From: an uncultured Roseburia sp. | GTDB lineage: Bacteria > Bacillota > Clostridia > Lachnospirales > Lachnospiraceae | Reading direction: 5' to 3' | NCBI GenBank assembly: GCA_947573605.1 | Contig: CANPGM010000003.1 | Location: forward strand, 62,001 to 126,000 | DNA length: 64,000 nt | Shown here: positions 8,891 through 18,229 of the stretch, piece by piece | Position numbering within the stretch: position 1 is the first letter of the stretch | Layout: every line of letters starts with the position of its first letter | The notes under the pieces: model-generated | Seen by the model: the letters and a program-made list of their open reading frames with translations, nothing else | The model's database searches: none | Told to the model about the DNA's origin: nothing | Translations under genes and position numbers: made by a program

Positions 8891-10129
8891 ATGAAAATAT
8901 TCGAAATCAATACCGTATGTGGCGGGGGGAGCACCGGACGAATTGCGGCGGACCTTGCGCGTATGCTGGAAGAAAAAGGAGACACCTGTCGTATCGCCTT
9001 TGCGAGAGGAAGCGCGCCGGAGGATGTGAGCGCTTTTCGGTTCGGAAGCAAAGCGGAAATCGCATGGCATGGAGTGATGACCAGAATCACCGACCGCCAC
9101 GGCATGTATTCTTCTCATGCGACGAAGGATTTAATAGCGGAAATGGTGCGGTACGGACCGGATCTGATTCATCTGCACAATGTTCACGGATATTATCTGA
9201 ATATAAAACGGTTATTTGAATTTTTACGAACATACGGGAAACCGGTTTTATGGACGCTGCATGACTGCTGGACGTATACCGGCCACTGTTCCCACTATAC
9301 CGGAGTTTCGTGTGAGAAATGGAAAACACAGTGCGAAACCTGTCCGCAGAAACGGAATTATCCGGGGAGTCTTCTGATTGACGCGTCGAGACGGAACTAC
9401 AAGACGAAAAAGGCGCTGTTTTGTTCCGTGCCGGATCTGACGCTTGTAACGCCGTCAAATTGGCTGAAAAACGAAGTACAGTGTTCTTTTTTCGGACAGC
9501 CTTCCAGACTGTATCCTGCGGGCGCACGCTGCGAGGTGATTCCAAACGGACTCGATTTAAACGTATTTCGACCGCGGGAGGAAAAGAAGGAGGCGCTTTT
9601 CGGAGCGGCGGTAAAAGGAAAAAAAGTGGTATTAGGCGTGGCTAACGTGTGGACCGAACAAAAAGGCTTTGAAGATTTTATCCGTCTCGCTTCCATGCTT
9701 GGCAGCGATTATCAGCTTGTGATGGCAGGGGTCGATGAAACGAGAAAAAAACGGCTTCCCTCCAATATTCTGGCTTTCTCACATACAAAAAATATCGACG
9801 AGCTGGCGGCGTTTTATTCCGCCTCCGACGTTTATTTTAATGCAAGCATAGAAGAAACGATGGGTATGACGACGGGGGAGGCGATCTGCTGCGGAACGCC
9901 CGTAATCGTTTACCGTTCTACGGCTGTGCCGGAAAGTGTGGGAGACGGCTGCGGCTATGTGCTAAAGCCCGGAGATTTAGAAGGCGTAAAGCGGGCGGCT
10001 GCAGCCATTTGTTCGAATCAGGAGGAATACCGAAACGCCTGCCTTGCTTATCGGGACACGTTTGATAAGGAAAGAGCGCACGAAGCCTATTACCGGCTTT
10101 ACAGGGCGCTTACAGACAGAAAGGGATAA
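8891..10129 (+). CDS. Family 4 glycosyltransferase, WcaC-like
   Basis: A 412-residue GT-B enzyme. The N-terminal domain has INTVCGGGSTGR, HLHNVHGYYLN, WTLHDCWTYTGHC and a cysteine cluster (CSHYTGVSCEKW...CETCPQ) that marks the WcaC-like group and may bind a metal or stabilise the fold. The C-terminal domain has VIPNGLDLNVFRP, GVANVWTEQKGF and the retaining-type donor site around EETMGMTTGEA. A GC-rich inverted repeat (GGCGC/GCGCC, about 8842-8857) lies in the 51-base gap upstream. It probably extends the repeat unit. Confidence 0.88.
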   Translation: MKIFEINTVCGGGSTGRIAADLARMLEEKGDTCRIAFARGSAPEDVSAFRFGSKAEIAWHGVMTRITDRHGMYSSHATKDLIAEMVRYGPDLIHLHNVHGYYLNIKRLFEFLRTYGKPVLWTLHDCWTYTGHCSHYTGVSCEKWKTQCETCPQKRNYPGSLLIDASRRNYKTKKALFCSVPDLTLVTPSNWLKNEVQCSFFGQPSRLYPAGARCEVIPNGLDLNVFRPREEKKEALFGAAVKGKKVVLGVANVWTEQKGFEDFIRLASMLGSDYQLVMAGVDETRKKRLPSNILAFSHTKNIDELAAFYSASDVYFNASIEETMGMTTGEAICCGTPVIVYRSTAVPESVGDGCGYVLKPGDLEGVKRAAAAICSNQEEYRNACLAYRDTFDKERAHEAYYRLYRALTDRKG

Positions 10130-10135
10130 GGGGTT

Positions 10136-11425
10136 ATGAAGTTTAAGAATCCGCTTTCAAGGGAAAAATTTCACAGAAGAACCATAAGCGGGATGCCGGA
10201 GCTTTTTTTTGAGCTGCTTCTTTATCTGACCTGTTTCTTTCCGTTTATACAATTTGTCTGGTGGGGTTCCGATACGCAGCCCTATGCGGCTCTGACATCG
10301 GTTCTGATTATTCTGGTTTACTGGTTCCGCACGGGAACGGGTGAAAAAAAGTTTCTTGTACTGGCGCTCTGCTGTATCGGAATGGGAGCGTTTGTACTGG
10401 TGGATATCGTAATGGACGGTTTCTTAAGCGCTTTCCGCAGTTATTTTTCCTATATTTCGCTGATTTGTATTCCGCTTGCGGTATTTCTGATTCTAAAGAG
10501 ACGGGGCGGCTTAAACGAACCGCTGTTAAAATGCTGTATGTGGGTCTGGTTTGCCGTGGGATTGATTCAGCGCTATTTTATTCCGGAATTCGGCTTCCGC
10601 TTTTTATCGAGACATACGACGGGAGGAACGCGCGGCGCAATCAGCCTTGCTCCGGAGCCGTCGGCTTATGGATATATGTGCCTGTTTATGCTGCTGCTGG
10701 CGCTGCAGATGAAAAAGAACGCACAACTTTATGCGGTAATGCTGCTGATTCAGATTATTGTATTTGCCTCTTCATCGGTGACGCTTGTTTATCTGGCGTT
10801 TTATATTATCGCCTATATGTTAAACGAGCTGTTATGGCATAAGAAATTCGCGCTGTTTAAGGTGGTGGTGGTCGCGGGAGGCGGACTTCTCACACTTTTT
10901 ACCATTCGCGCCGTCGTGCCGCCTACAAATCGAATGGGAGCGCTTGTAGCTTATCTGTTTGAAGAGCCGCAGAAAATTATCGAGGACGAAAGTATCGTAA
11001 TGCGTGTCGAGGCGATTCGGTTTGGCTTTGAAAGTTTTGTCCGGAATCATTTTCTCCCGCACGGCATGTTTGATTTTAAAATTATGAGCGGGATGGGCGG
11101 ACTCTTTTATGAATGCGGCTTTGTAGCGCTCCTGATTCTGGGCGCAATCGGCGTTCTGATTTGGAAGGGGAGCCGTAAGGGCTACCGGTTTATGTATGTG
11201 TTCGGGTATATGGCGATTATGTTTTCTTCCATTCCGTTTTCCGCGCCGGTAATGTGCTTCTATCTGGGCGTCTGTCTCTATCAGGCGTGGGAAGCCGAAC
11301 GGAAGCGGGAAGAGGAAGAAGCGGACGCGTTTGAAAAAGACCTGCCGTTTGTCTGGTACCGGGGCAGGCTCTATGTACAAAAAGAAAGGCGTGAGGGTCA
11401 GGATGAAAGTATTGTGGATATGTAA
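10136..11425 (+). CDS. Wzy-like O-antigen/capsule polymerase, polytopic membrane protein
   Basis: A 429-residue protein with about ten to twelve membrane helices and a charged cytoplasmic tail from about residue 385. The loop GGTRGAISLAPEPSAYGY is the type of periplasmic loop seen in Wzy-like polymerases and O-antigen ligase-like proteins. Such proteins join lipid-linked repeat units on the outer face of the membrane. Primary sequence is poorly conserved in this group, so the call rests on topology, the loop and position among glycosyltransferases. It overlaps the next gene by 23 bases. Confidence 0.7.
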   Translation: MKFKNPLSREKFHRRTISGMPELFFELLLYLTCFFPFIQFVWWGSDTQPYAALTSVLIILVYWFRTGTGEKKFLVLALCCIGMGAFVLVDIVMDGFLSAFRSYFSYISLICIPLAVFLILKRRGGLNEPLLKCCMWVWFAVGLIQRYFIPEFGFRFLSRHTTGGTRGAISLAPEPSAYGYMCLFMLLLALQMKKNAQLYAVMLLIQIIVFASSSVTLVYLAFYIIAYMLNELLWHKKFALFKVVVVAGGGLLTLFTIRAVVPPTNRMGALVAYLFEEPQKIIEDESIVMRVEAIRFGFESFVRNHFLPHGMFDFKIMSGMGGLFYECGFVALLILGAIGVLIWKGSRKGYRFMYVFGYMAIMFSSIPFSAPVMCFYLGVCLYQAWEAERKREEEEADAFEKDLPFVWYRGRLYVQKERREGQDESIVDM

Positions 11426-12707
11426 CGTGCCGATACCGGAAGCACAGGAGGTCATGAAACAGACGGCGGAGGTCCGGGTATCCTGGCTGGTCGGAATCAG
11501 CCTTGCGCTTCGGAAAAAAACAGAACTCTATTACGCTTATCCGGCATACGGCTGTACGCAGCCGGAGGTCGGGCGCGGAGATAACATTACATTTATAGCA
11601 ATTCCCAGAAGGATAAAAGCGGCCGGAAAATACGACAAAGAGATGAAGCGGGAAATCGAAGCCGTATATGAAAAGATAAAGCCGGACGTCATTCATATTT
11701 TCGGTACGGAGTTTCCGCATACGTACAGCGCGGTTTTGGCGGCCGAGGCGGCCGGTTTTCTCGACCGGACGGTCGTTTCGATTCAGGGGCTGGTATCGGT
11801 CTGCGGAACGCATTATCTGGCGTCTCTTCCGCATCAAGCAGCGCGTTTTTATACGCTGCGGGATTTGCTGCGACGGAGCAATATATACGGCGCGCAGAAA
11901 GAATTTGCATACCGGGCGCAATTCGAGAAAAAAGCGCTGTCTCTGGCGCGCCATGTCATTGGCAGAACGGACTGGGACAAGGCGTGTACGCGCATGATGA
12001 ATCCGCAAATAAAATATCACTTTAATAATGAGATATTAAGGAACAGTTTCTATGAAAAAAAATGGAGCTATGCAAATTGCGAGCCGTACCGGATTTTTAT
12101 GAGTCAGGGCGGCGTGCCCTATAAGGGACTGCACTTTGCAGTCGAAGCGCTTGCGATGTTAAAGAAACGGTATCCGAAAATAAAACTGTACGTGACCGAG
12201 CGTGATTTTCTGCATCCGAAGGGGTACAAAGAAAAGCTTCGGTTGAACAGTTACCAGTATCTGATAAAGAAGATGATTTTAAGAGAAAATCTCGAAGAAC
12301 ACGTCTGCTTTCTCGGCACATTAAGCGAAGCGCAGATGTGCGAACAGTACCTGAAGGCGAACGTTTATATTCTGCCGTCCGCGATTGAAAATTCTCCGAA
12401 TTCACTCGGAGAGGCAATGCTGCTCGGAACGCCGGCCGTTGCGTCAGACGTCGGAGGCGTGAAAAATATGATGACGCACGGGGCGGAGGGATTTGTCTAT
12501 CCGCACGACGATCCGTATATGCTGGCGGGTTATATTGACGACATATTTCTGATGGGAGCCGATGCGGAACGGTTTTCCGATGCGGAGCGGGCGCATGCGG
12601 CACAGATTTTTGACGTTGAGAAAAATATGGAAGATTTGATAACTATTTACCGGGAGTTGTATGAGGCGTCTGAAAAACCGGTAACGGAAGGGACGGAGGG
12701 GAGATAG
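11403..12707 (+). CDS. Family 4 glycosyltransferase
   Basis: A 434-residue GT-B protein. ATG 11403 starts the conserved MKVLWICNVPIP strand, so the longer frame from 11331, which runs inside the polymerase gene, is not used. The C-terminal half has FMSQGGVPYKGLHFAVEAL, LGTLSEAQM and the donor-binding region ENSPNSLGEAMLLGTP near 330. The translational overlap with the polymerase gene suggests coupled expression. Sugar specificity unknown. Confidence 0.86.
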   Translation: MKVLWICNVPIPEAQEVMKQTAEVRVSWLVGISLALRKKTELYYAYPAYGCTQPEVGRGDNITFIAIPRRIKAAGKYDKEMKREIEAVYEKIKPDVIHIFGTEFPHTYSAVLAAEAAGFLDRTVVSIQGLVSVCGTHYLASLPHQAARFYTLRDLLRRSNIYGAQKEFAYRAQFEKKALSLARHVIGRTDWDKACTRMMNPQIKYHFNNEILRNSFYEKKWSYANCEPYRIFMSQGGVPYKGLHFAVEALAMLKKRYPKIKLYVTERDFLHPKGYKEKLRLNSYQYLIKKMILRENLEEHVCFLGTLSEAQMCEQYLKANVYILPSAIENSPNSLGEAMLLGTPAVASDVGGVKNMMTHGAEGFVYPHDDPYMLAGYIDDIFLMGADAERFSDAERAHAAQIFDVEKNMEDLITIYRELYEASEKPVTEGTEGR

Positions 12708-12710
12708 GAT

Positions 12711-13655
12711 TTGGAAGGAAAAGCATTTGCTCCGGTCGTTCTTTTTGTATATAACAGGCCGGAACACACCGCGCGGACGGTAGAAGCATTAAAGAAAAAT
12801 TACGGCGCAAAGGAAACGGAACTCTTCGTATTTTGCGATTATGCCAAAAATGAAAAGGCGCTGCCGAAAATGGAAGAAACAAGGGCATATGTAGCGCGGA
12901 TTACCGGTTTTAAGGATGTGCAGATCCGATTGCGGGAAACGAATTTCGGTCTTGCCGAATCGGTGATTTCGGGTGTGACGGAGGTGGTAAACCGCTTTGG
13001 CAGAGTGATCGTAATGGAGGACGACCTGGTTACGGGCCAATGGTTTTTAACCTATATGAACGATGCGCTGAATCGCTATGAAAACAACAAAAAAGTGTTT
13101 TCGGTTACCGGATACTCCCATTTTATCAACGGAAGCAAGGCGCTGCCGGAGTCTTATTTTTTAAAAGTGTTCTCTTCGTGGAGCTGGGCCGTCTGGAAGG
13201 ACCGTTGGGATCTGTTTGACAGGGAGGCAAAGGGCTGGGAAGAAATAAAGGAAAATCCTGCGCTTGCGAAAGCGTTTGATTATGATAACTGTCTGGACAA
13301 CTGCACGATGCTAAAAAATCAGATGGAGGATCGCAGTATCAATTCCTGGGCCATTCGGGCGTACTGGACGATGTTTCGCGCGGATATGACGACATTGTTC
13401 CCGAATATGCGGCTCTGTGAAAATATCGGAAACGACGGTTCCGGCGTGCACTGCGGCGCAGATAACGGATATGCGTCGACTGAGCCTTATAACGGCCGTA
13501 TTCTTAAGTTCCCGGAGTCGGAGGAAGAGACTGCGGCGGCGAAAAGCGCGTTTATCCGCTGCAAAAAAAAGCAGAAGCGAAGCTATCTTGCCGGCAGAAT
13601 CGGTTTTTATCTGCGTCATCCGATGCGGGCTTTTCAAAAAATCGCGCACAGATAA
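12711..13655 (+). CDS. GT-A fold glycosyltransferase (nucleotide-diphospho-sugar transferase)
   Basis: A 314-residue protein of the group beginning with PVVLFVYNRPEHT. It carries the strand VIVMEDDLV, with an acidic metal-binding motif near 100-106, and the SSWSWAVWKDRWDLFD block that is highly typical of this capsule-locus family. It starts with TTG 12711 just 3 bases after the preceding stop, with GGAGGGGAG upstream. It probably transfers one sugar onto the lipid-linked chain. Confidence 0.8.
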   Translation: MEGKAFAPVVLFVYNRPEHTARTVEALKKNYGAKETELFVFCDYAKNEKALPKMEETRAYVARITGFKDVQIRLRETNFGLAESVISGVTEVVNRFGRVIVMEDDLVTGQWFLTYMNDALNRYENNKKVFSVTGYSHFINGSKALPESYFLKVFSSWSWAVWKDRWDLFDREAKGWEEIKENPALAKAFDYDNCLDNCTMLKNQMEDRSINSWAIRAYWTMFRADMTTLFPNMRLCENIGNDGSGVHCGADNGYASTEPYNGRILKFPESEEETAAAKSAFIRCKKKQKRSYLAGRIGFYLRHPMRAFQKIAHR

Positions 13656-13730
13656 AAAGCCGCGGCGGGGGGAGCGCGAAGCATCCATTTTTCACACTGT
13701 GAAAAAACGTACGCAGAAATGAGGGGTATT

Positions 13731-14912
13731 ATGGCAAAAATCTGTCTGATCGCTTCTTCCGTATTTACGTACGGCGGGGAGCAGAGAGTAACCGCAGTCA
13801 TTGCAAATGAGCTGGCGAAAAACAATCGGATTGTTTTATATACAATGGACGGGGAAGCCGATATCGAAGCGAATCCTTACGGCCTGACCGGGGAAATCGA
13901 AATACGCTGTACGAAACAGCCAAAATTTGGTATGATAAACCGTGTCTTACGCAGACTGATTCGGGAACTGAACGAAAAGACGGGACTTTTCTATCGAAAG
14001 CGTTCCTGTTACGGCGTACTTGAATACGCCTATTTTCCGAAAGCATGGCAGAAGCAGCTTTTGTCCGAGCTAAACCGAGAACCCTATGATGTGATACTTG
14101 CCGTATCCGGAGGAAATTCCATGCGGCTCGGATTGATTGCGGACGGCCTTTCCTGCCGGACGGCGGGATGGGAGCACAACGCATACGAGGCGTATTTTGA
14201 AACGCCGGGTCTGTATTTCTGGCATATGGATCTGCTGTTTCAAAAGGCCGTAAACAGCCTTGACCACTGTATCGTCTTAAACGATTATATCAGACAAAGA
14301 TACAAAAAAGCGTTCGACGCGGACTGCGATGTAATTTATAATCCGCGAAGCTTTGTCAGTGCGGAAAAAAGCGCGCTGAAAAATAAGACATTCGTCGCAT
14401 GCGGCAGGATGATCCGCCAGAAAGGATTTGATTTACTGATTGAGGCTTTTGCCAGGTTTGCCGCACGAGACAGCGAATGGAATCTTGTGATTGTCGGCGA
14501 CGGCGAGATGCGGGGACAGATCGAGGAAGCGGTACGGTCATACGGACTTTCGGAACGTGTGGTTATTACCGGTTTTACAAATGAAGTAAAAAGATATCTT
14601 CTGGAAGCCTCCGTTTATCTGCTTTCTTCGCGCTGGGAGGGTTTTCCGATGGTACTGACGGAAGCATTTGAGATGGGACTCCCGACGGTGGCTTTTGACA
14701 TTACGGCGGTTACGCCGCTTCTTACGGACGGAGAGGAAGGGCTGCTTGCACGGCCGTTCGATACGGAGGACTTTGCAAAACGGATGTATGAAATAACGAG
14801 ACTTCCGCAAAAGGATTTAGAGGAAATGGCTCAAAAAGCGGTCCGGAAGGCGGAAAGTCTTGCGGTGGAGCGGATCATAACCGCATGGAAGGAACTTCTT
14901 GGCGCGGACTAA
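13731..14912 (+). CDS. Family 4 glycosyltransferase
   Basis: A 393-residue GT-B enzyme. ATG 13731 begins MAKICLIASS; an earlier in-frame ATG at 13719 overlaps the ribosome binding stretch ATGAGGGG. The N-terminal domain has a glycine-rich TYGGEQRVT loop. The C-terminal domain has VACGRMIRQKGFDLLIEAF, VIVGDGEMRGQI and the donor site SRWEGFPMVLTEAFEMG, as in retaining GT4 enzymes. A GC-rich stretch AAAAAGCCGCGGCGG lies after the previous stop, and the 75-base gap holds no gene. Confidence 0.88.
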   Translation: MAKICLIASSVFTYGGEQRVTAVIANELAKNNRIVLYTMDGEADIEANPYGLTGEIEIRCTKQPKFGMINRVLRRLIRELNEKTGLFYRKRSCYGVLEYAYFPKAWQKQLLSELNREPYDVILAVSGGNSMRLGLIADGLSCRTAGWEHNAYEAYFETPGLYFWHMDLLFQKAVNSLDHCIVLNDYIRQRYKKAFDADCDVIYNPRSFVSAEKSALKNKTFVACGRMIRQKGFDLLIEAFARFAARDSEWNLVIVGDGEMRGQIEEAVRSYGLSERVVITGFTNEVKRYLLEASVYLLSSRWEGFPMVLTEAFEMGLPTVAFDITAVTPLLTDGEEGLLARPFDTEDFAKRMYEITRLPQKDLEEMAQKAVRKAESLAVERIITAWKELLGAD

Positions 14913-14941
14913 GCGGGCGGCGGGAACAAAGGAGCAAAGCA

Positions 14942-15793
14942 TTGAAGACATTTATTAAAAATCATTTTCCCGGAACGGTACAGTTTTTACGGGATATCCA
15001 AACGCGTTCGGCATATCGGAAACGAAAAAAAGCCGTTACATTGCGCAACGAAAGGCTGCATGAAAGCTATCGGAAGAATCTGGAGCGGTTTCATAATATC
15101 CATAAAGGGGAACGCTGCTTTATTGTCGGGACGGGGCCCAGCCTTCGAATTGAAGATGTTGATTTATTAAAAGAAGAATATACTTTTGGAGTGAACTCCT
15201 GCCTTACCATGTACGATAAGACAGATTGGCGTGCCACCTATTACGGAATCGTCGATTCCCATACGGTAGCGATTATGGGAGATAAGCTGAAAACGGATGA
15301 AATTCCTGTCTTTTTTTATACCGATCTCGACGCCTCATACGACGGGAAAAACGGGATTGCATTTCCGAAAGACGATACGGATAATATGATGACCGACACT
15401 TTTTTTCACAGACGTTTTCCGAAGCGTTTTCCGGAAACGGATTTCAGCGGAGATATTACGAAAGTAGTGTACACGGGAAAATCCGTCGTCTATGCGATGC
15501 TGCAGATTGCGGCATATATGGGATTTACGGAAATTTATCTGCTTGGTGTGGACTGCAATTATGCGCAGCCGAAAATGTACAGCGACAATGTAACGTATAT
15601 TGATCATAAAACGAAATGGACGAAGGAAAAACTGTTAAAAAACGGAAATCAGATGCTGCCGCAGTTTGAGATTGCGGAGCAATATGCAAAGGAGCACGGG
15701 TTTGCCATCTATAACGCCACAAGGGGCGGGCAGCTTGAGGCTTTTAAACGCGTGAAGCTGGAAGATCTGTTTAGAAAGGAAGAAAAAGTATGA
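14942..15793 (+). CDS. DUF115/MptE-like domain protein, possible glycosyltransferase of a CMP-sugar
   Basis: A 283-residue protein starting at TTG 14942, with AGGAG about 8 bases upstream; the open frame before it has no good start. After a basic N-terminal helix (about 1-50) it has a Rossmann-like domain: CFIVGTGPSLRIEDVDLL near 60, FGVNSC, YYGIVDSHT and IYLLGVDCNYAQ. This pattern is that of DUF115 (6-hydroxymethylpterin diphosphokinase MptE-like) proteins, a group also found in motility and capsule loci where it seems to act in sugar-acid transfer. It overlaps the KdsB-like gene by ATGA, so the two are translationally coupled. A role as transferase of the CMP-activated product is inference only. 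Confidence 0.6.
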   Translation: MKTFIKNHFPGTVQFLRDIQTRSAYRKRKKAVTLRNERLHESYRKNLERFHNIHKGERCFIVGTGPSLRIEDVDLLKEEYTFGVNSCLTMYDKTDWRATYYGIVDSHTVAIMGDKLKTDEIPVFFYTDLDASYDGKNGIAFPKDDTDNMMTDTFFHRRFPKRFPETDFSGDITKVVYTGKSVVYAMLQIAAYMGFTEIYLLGVDCNYAQPKMYSDNVTYIDHKTKWTKEKLLKNGNQMLPQFEIAEQYAKEHGFAIYNATRGGQLEAFKRVKLEDLFRKEEKV

Positions 15794-16527
15794 AAATAAT
15801 CGGAGTAATACCGTCGCGTTACGAATCCTCGCGCTTTCCGGGAAAGCCGTTGGCTGAAATCTGCGGGAAACCGATGATTTACTGGGTATATCGGCAGGCG
15901 GTTAAGGTAAAGGAATTTGACGATGTAATTGTTGCTACAGATGACGAGAGGATTGCAGACGTCTGCAGACAGTATGAGATGAACGTGCTTATGACGTCGA
16001 AAGAGCATCCGACCGGAACCGACCGGCTTGGAGAAGTGGCGAAATTGATAGAGGCGGATTTTTACGTCAATATACAGGGTGACGAGCCTTTGATAGAGCC
16101 GGAGACGATAAAAAAGGTGGTAGACTATAAAATGGAGCGTCCGGAAACGGAAGTAATTAATACGATTACCCCGATCCGGGAGGAATTTGAGATTACATCG
16201 AATACCTGCGTCAAAGTCGTAACGAACAGCGAGGACGACGGAATCTATCTTTCCCGTTCCCCGATCCCGTATCCGAAAAAGGGACAGGAGATTACTTATT
16301 ATAAACATCTCGGACTTTACGGCCTAAGCAGGAAGGCGCTTTTATTCTACGCGTCAAAAAAGCGGACAAAGCTCGAACAGATTGAGGATATCGAAATGCT
16401 TAGGTTCGTGGAAAACCATATCAATATTAAATTTGTAACGGTAGATTCCGCTACAATCGCGGTCGACCGGGCGGAAGATATTGCAAGAGTCGAAGAAAGA
16501 TTCGCGTGCGGTATGGCGGAACATTAG
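15790..16527 (+). CDS. kdsB: CMP-sugar-acid synthetase, KdsB (3-deoxy-manno-octulosonate cytidylyltransferase) family
   Basis: A 245-residue cytidylyltransferase of near-standard KdsB length. It has the nucleotide loop IPSRYESSRFPGKPL at 7-21, VIVATDDERI, the TGTDRL motif, QGDEPLIEP at about 96-104 and YLSRSPIPY. KdsB couples a 3-deoxy-2-keto sugar acid (normally Kdo) to CMP. Kdo is a lipopolysaccharide sugar, so the enzyme in a Gram-positive capsule-type locus points to a Kdo-like ulosonic acid in the surface glycan. No KdsA, KdsC or NeuB gene is visible nearby; the following pyruvate-aldolase-like gene may fill that role. Confidence 0.85.
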   Translation: MKIIGVIPSRYESSRFPGKPLAEICGKPMIYWVYRQAVKVKEFDDVIVATDDERIADVCRQYEMNVLMTSKEHPTGTDRLGEVAKLIEADFYVNIQGDEPLIEPETIKKVVDYKMERPETEVINTITPIREEFEITSNTCVKVVTNSEDDGIYLSRSPIPYPKKGQEITYYKHLGLYGLSRKALLFYASKKRTKLEQIEDIEMLRFVENHINIKFVTVDSATIAVDRAEDIARVEERFACGMAEH

Positions 16528-16613
16528 GCGGATCGGTTCGCCTGTTCGCCCATTTGCGGCGTTGAATCAGGTCTGCTGCATATCAGGGTTGTGGAAAGGT
16601 GTGAGGGATTGCA

Positions 16614-18212
16614 TTGAAAAATATTCAGATTTTGGATTGCACGCTGCGGGACGGCGGCTGTGTCAACGATTTTAATTTCGGAAGCGATTATATGGGAAAG
16701 ATTCTTTGCGCGCTGGAAGAGTCCGGCGTCGATATGATAGAGATGGGATATATCGACGAAAAGAAAGGCTCGTCCGAAGGGCGTACGCAGTATGACAGGG
16801 AAGAAGCCATCCGCGGTTATCTGAAAGAGAAAAAGCCGGGGGTCGCCTATGTCGCGATGATCGACTACGGAAAATTTGACGCGGACAGGCTGCCGGAGCG
16901 TACGGAGACGGATGTTGACGGGATCCGGCTGGCGTTTCATAAAAAAGACCGCAAAGAAATTGTCGCCTGCGGTAAGAAGATTATGGCAAAGGGATACCGG
17001 TTTTATATTCAGCCGATGACGGTCATGCGGTATTCCGACAGCGAGTTGTTAGAGCTGATTGGAGAGGTAAACGAAAAGCTTTCCGACGCGTCTGCTTTTT
17101 ATATTGTCGACAGTTTCGGAGAAATGCGCGCGAACGATATGAACCGGATTTTGAATCTGGTGGACCATAATCTGTATCCGGGCATGACGCTTGGCTTTCA
17201 TTCCCACAATAATTTACAGCTTTCTTATTCCAACGCCATTACCTTTATTGATTTCCATACCGAAAGAGACCGTATCATCGACGTTTCGATTATGGGAATG
17301 GGAAAAGGCGCCGGCAATTTGAATACGGAGCTGTTTGCGGAGCACTTAAATCTGTATTTTGAAAAAAGCTATCGGATTGAACCTTTGCTGGAAGTGATTG
17401 ATACGGTCATTAATCAGCTTCATTCCGAGTTTTACTGGGGCTACTCCGTGGAATATTATCTTTCGTCCATACACCACTGCACGCCGAGTTATGCGGGGCA
17501 TTTTTTTAAAAAGCATATGCTTTCGATTGATCAGGTGTCGGAGCTTTTAAAGCTTTTGCCGGAGGAAAAGAAAATATCGTTTGACCGGGAATTTGCAGAT
17601 CGGCTTTATTTGGAATATAATGAGAAAAAACAAAAGCAGGACGAAGAGGAAACGCTTTCCGAGTTAAAGCGCGCGTTTTCGGGAAAGGCGGCGCTTCTAT
17701 TGGCGCCGGGCAGACGCTTAACCGAGGCGGACGGGAAAATCAAAGAATTGCTGCGGGACGACGGCGTTGTTTCGGTATCGCTGAACAATCATAAAGCGTA
17801 CGAAACCGATTACGTACTTGCGACAAAACGGGGGAGCTTTGAAGGCGCGGCCGCGAGCGGTCGTACCGTAATTGTAACTTCGAATGTCTTAAACGCGCAG
17901 GAGGAATATCCGAGGGAGCGGATTAAGACGCTGAACTATAAAAATTGGATTCGGGTGGAGAACGGCGTCAACGATTCCGCAGTGGTTGTGATCTTCGGGC
18001 TTCTTTCGGCGCTTGGCGTTAAGAAAGCGTATCTGGCGGGCTTTGACGGATTTTCTGCAAATATCAACGAAAATTATCTGGACAAGACGCTGCGCCGTCC
18101 GGTGACAGACGAACAGGCACGGGAACGAAACGAGTTTTTCAGAACATTTCTCCGCAAACAAAAAGAAACGATGGAGCTTTTTTATTTGACGGAATCGCTG
18201 TACAACAAATAG
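16614..18212 (+). CDS. DRE-TIM (HMGL-like) pyruvate aldolase fused to a Rossmann-like C-terminal domain
   Basis: A 532-residue protein starting at TTG 16614 (GGTGTGAGGG upstream). Residues 1-300 form a DRE-TIM metallolyase barrel: DCTLRDGG at 8-15 with the catalytic Arg12 and metal-ligand Asp13, and the metal site GFHSHNN with His196 and His198. Relatives include 4-hydroxy-2-oxovalerate aldolase, which adds pyruvate to aldehydes to give 4-hydroxy-2-oxo acids, the same chemistry needed for a Kdo-like acid. Residues about 350-532 form a second domain (LLLAPGRRL, AYLAGFDGFSAN) that resembles the DUF115-like neighbour's IYLLGVDCNYAQ segment. The context with KdsB suggests a joint path. The real substrates are unknown. 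Confidence 0.75.
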   Translation: MKNIQILDCTLRDGGCVNDFNFGSDYMGKILCALEESGVDMIEMGYIDEKKGSSEGRTQYDREEAIRGYLKEKKPGVAYVAMIDYGKFDADRLPERTETDVDGIRLAFHKKDRKEIVACGKKIMAKGYRFYIQPMTVMRYSDSELLELIGEVNEKLSDASAFYIVDSFGEMRANDMNRILNLVDHNLYPGMTLGFHSHNNLQLSYSNAITFIDFHTERDRIIDVSIMGMGKGAGNLNTELFAEHLNLYFEKSYRIEPLLEVIDTVINQLHSEFYWGYSVEYYLSSIHHCTPSYAGHFFKKHMLSIDQVSELLKLLPEEKKISFDREFADRLYLEYNEKKQKQDEEETLSELKRAFSGKAALLLAPGRRLTEADGKIKELLRDDGVVSVSLNNHKAYETDYVLATKRGSFEGAAASGRTVIVTSNVLNAQEEYPRERIKTLNYKNWIRVENGVNDSAVVVIFGLLSALGVKKAYLAGFDGFSANINENYLDKTLRRPVTDEQARERNEFFRTFLRKQKETMELFYLTESLYNK

Positions 18213-18229
18213 TAGTGAGGGAGAGGCAG

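Noticed and set aside
10832-12020. Overlapping minus-strand frames of 200-270 codons opposite the polymerase and GT4 genes
   Set aside because: Composition rich in Arg, His and Phe is typical of antisense shadows; both plus-strand genes are clear.
15790-16527. Reading KdsB as evidence for a Gram-negative lipopolysaccharide locus
   Set aside because: No other Kdo or lipid A gene is present, and the surface proteins and gene order are Gram-positive.
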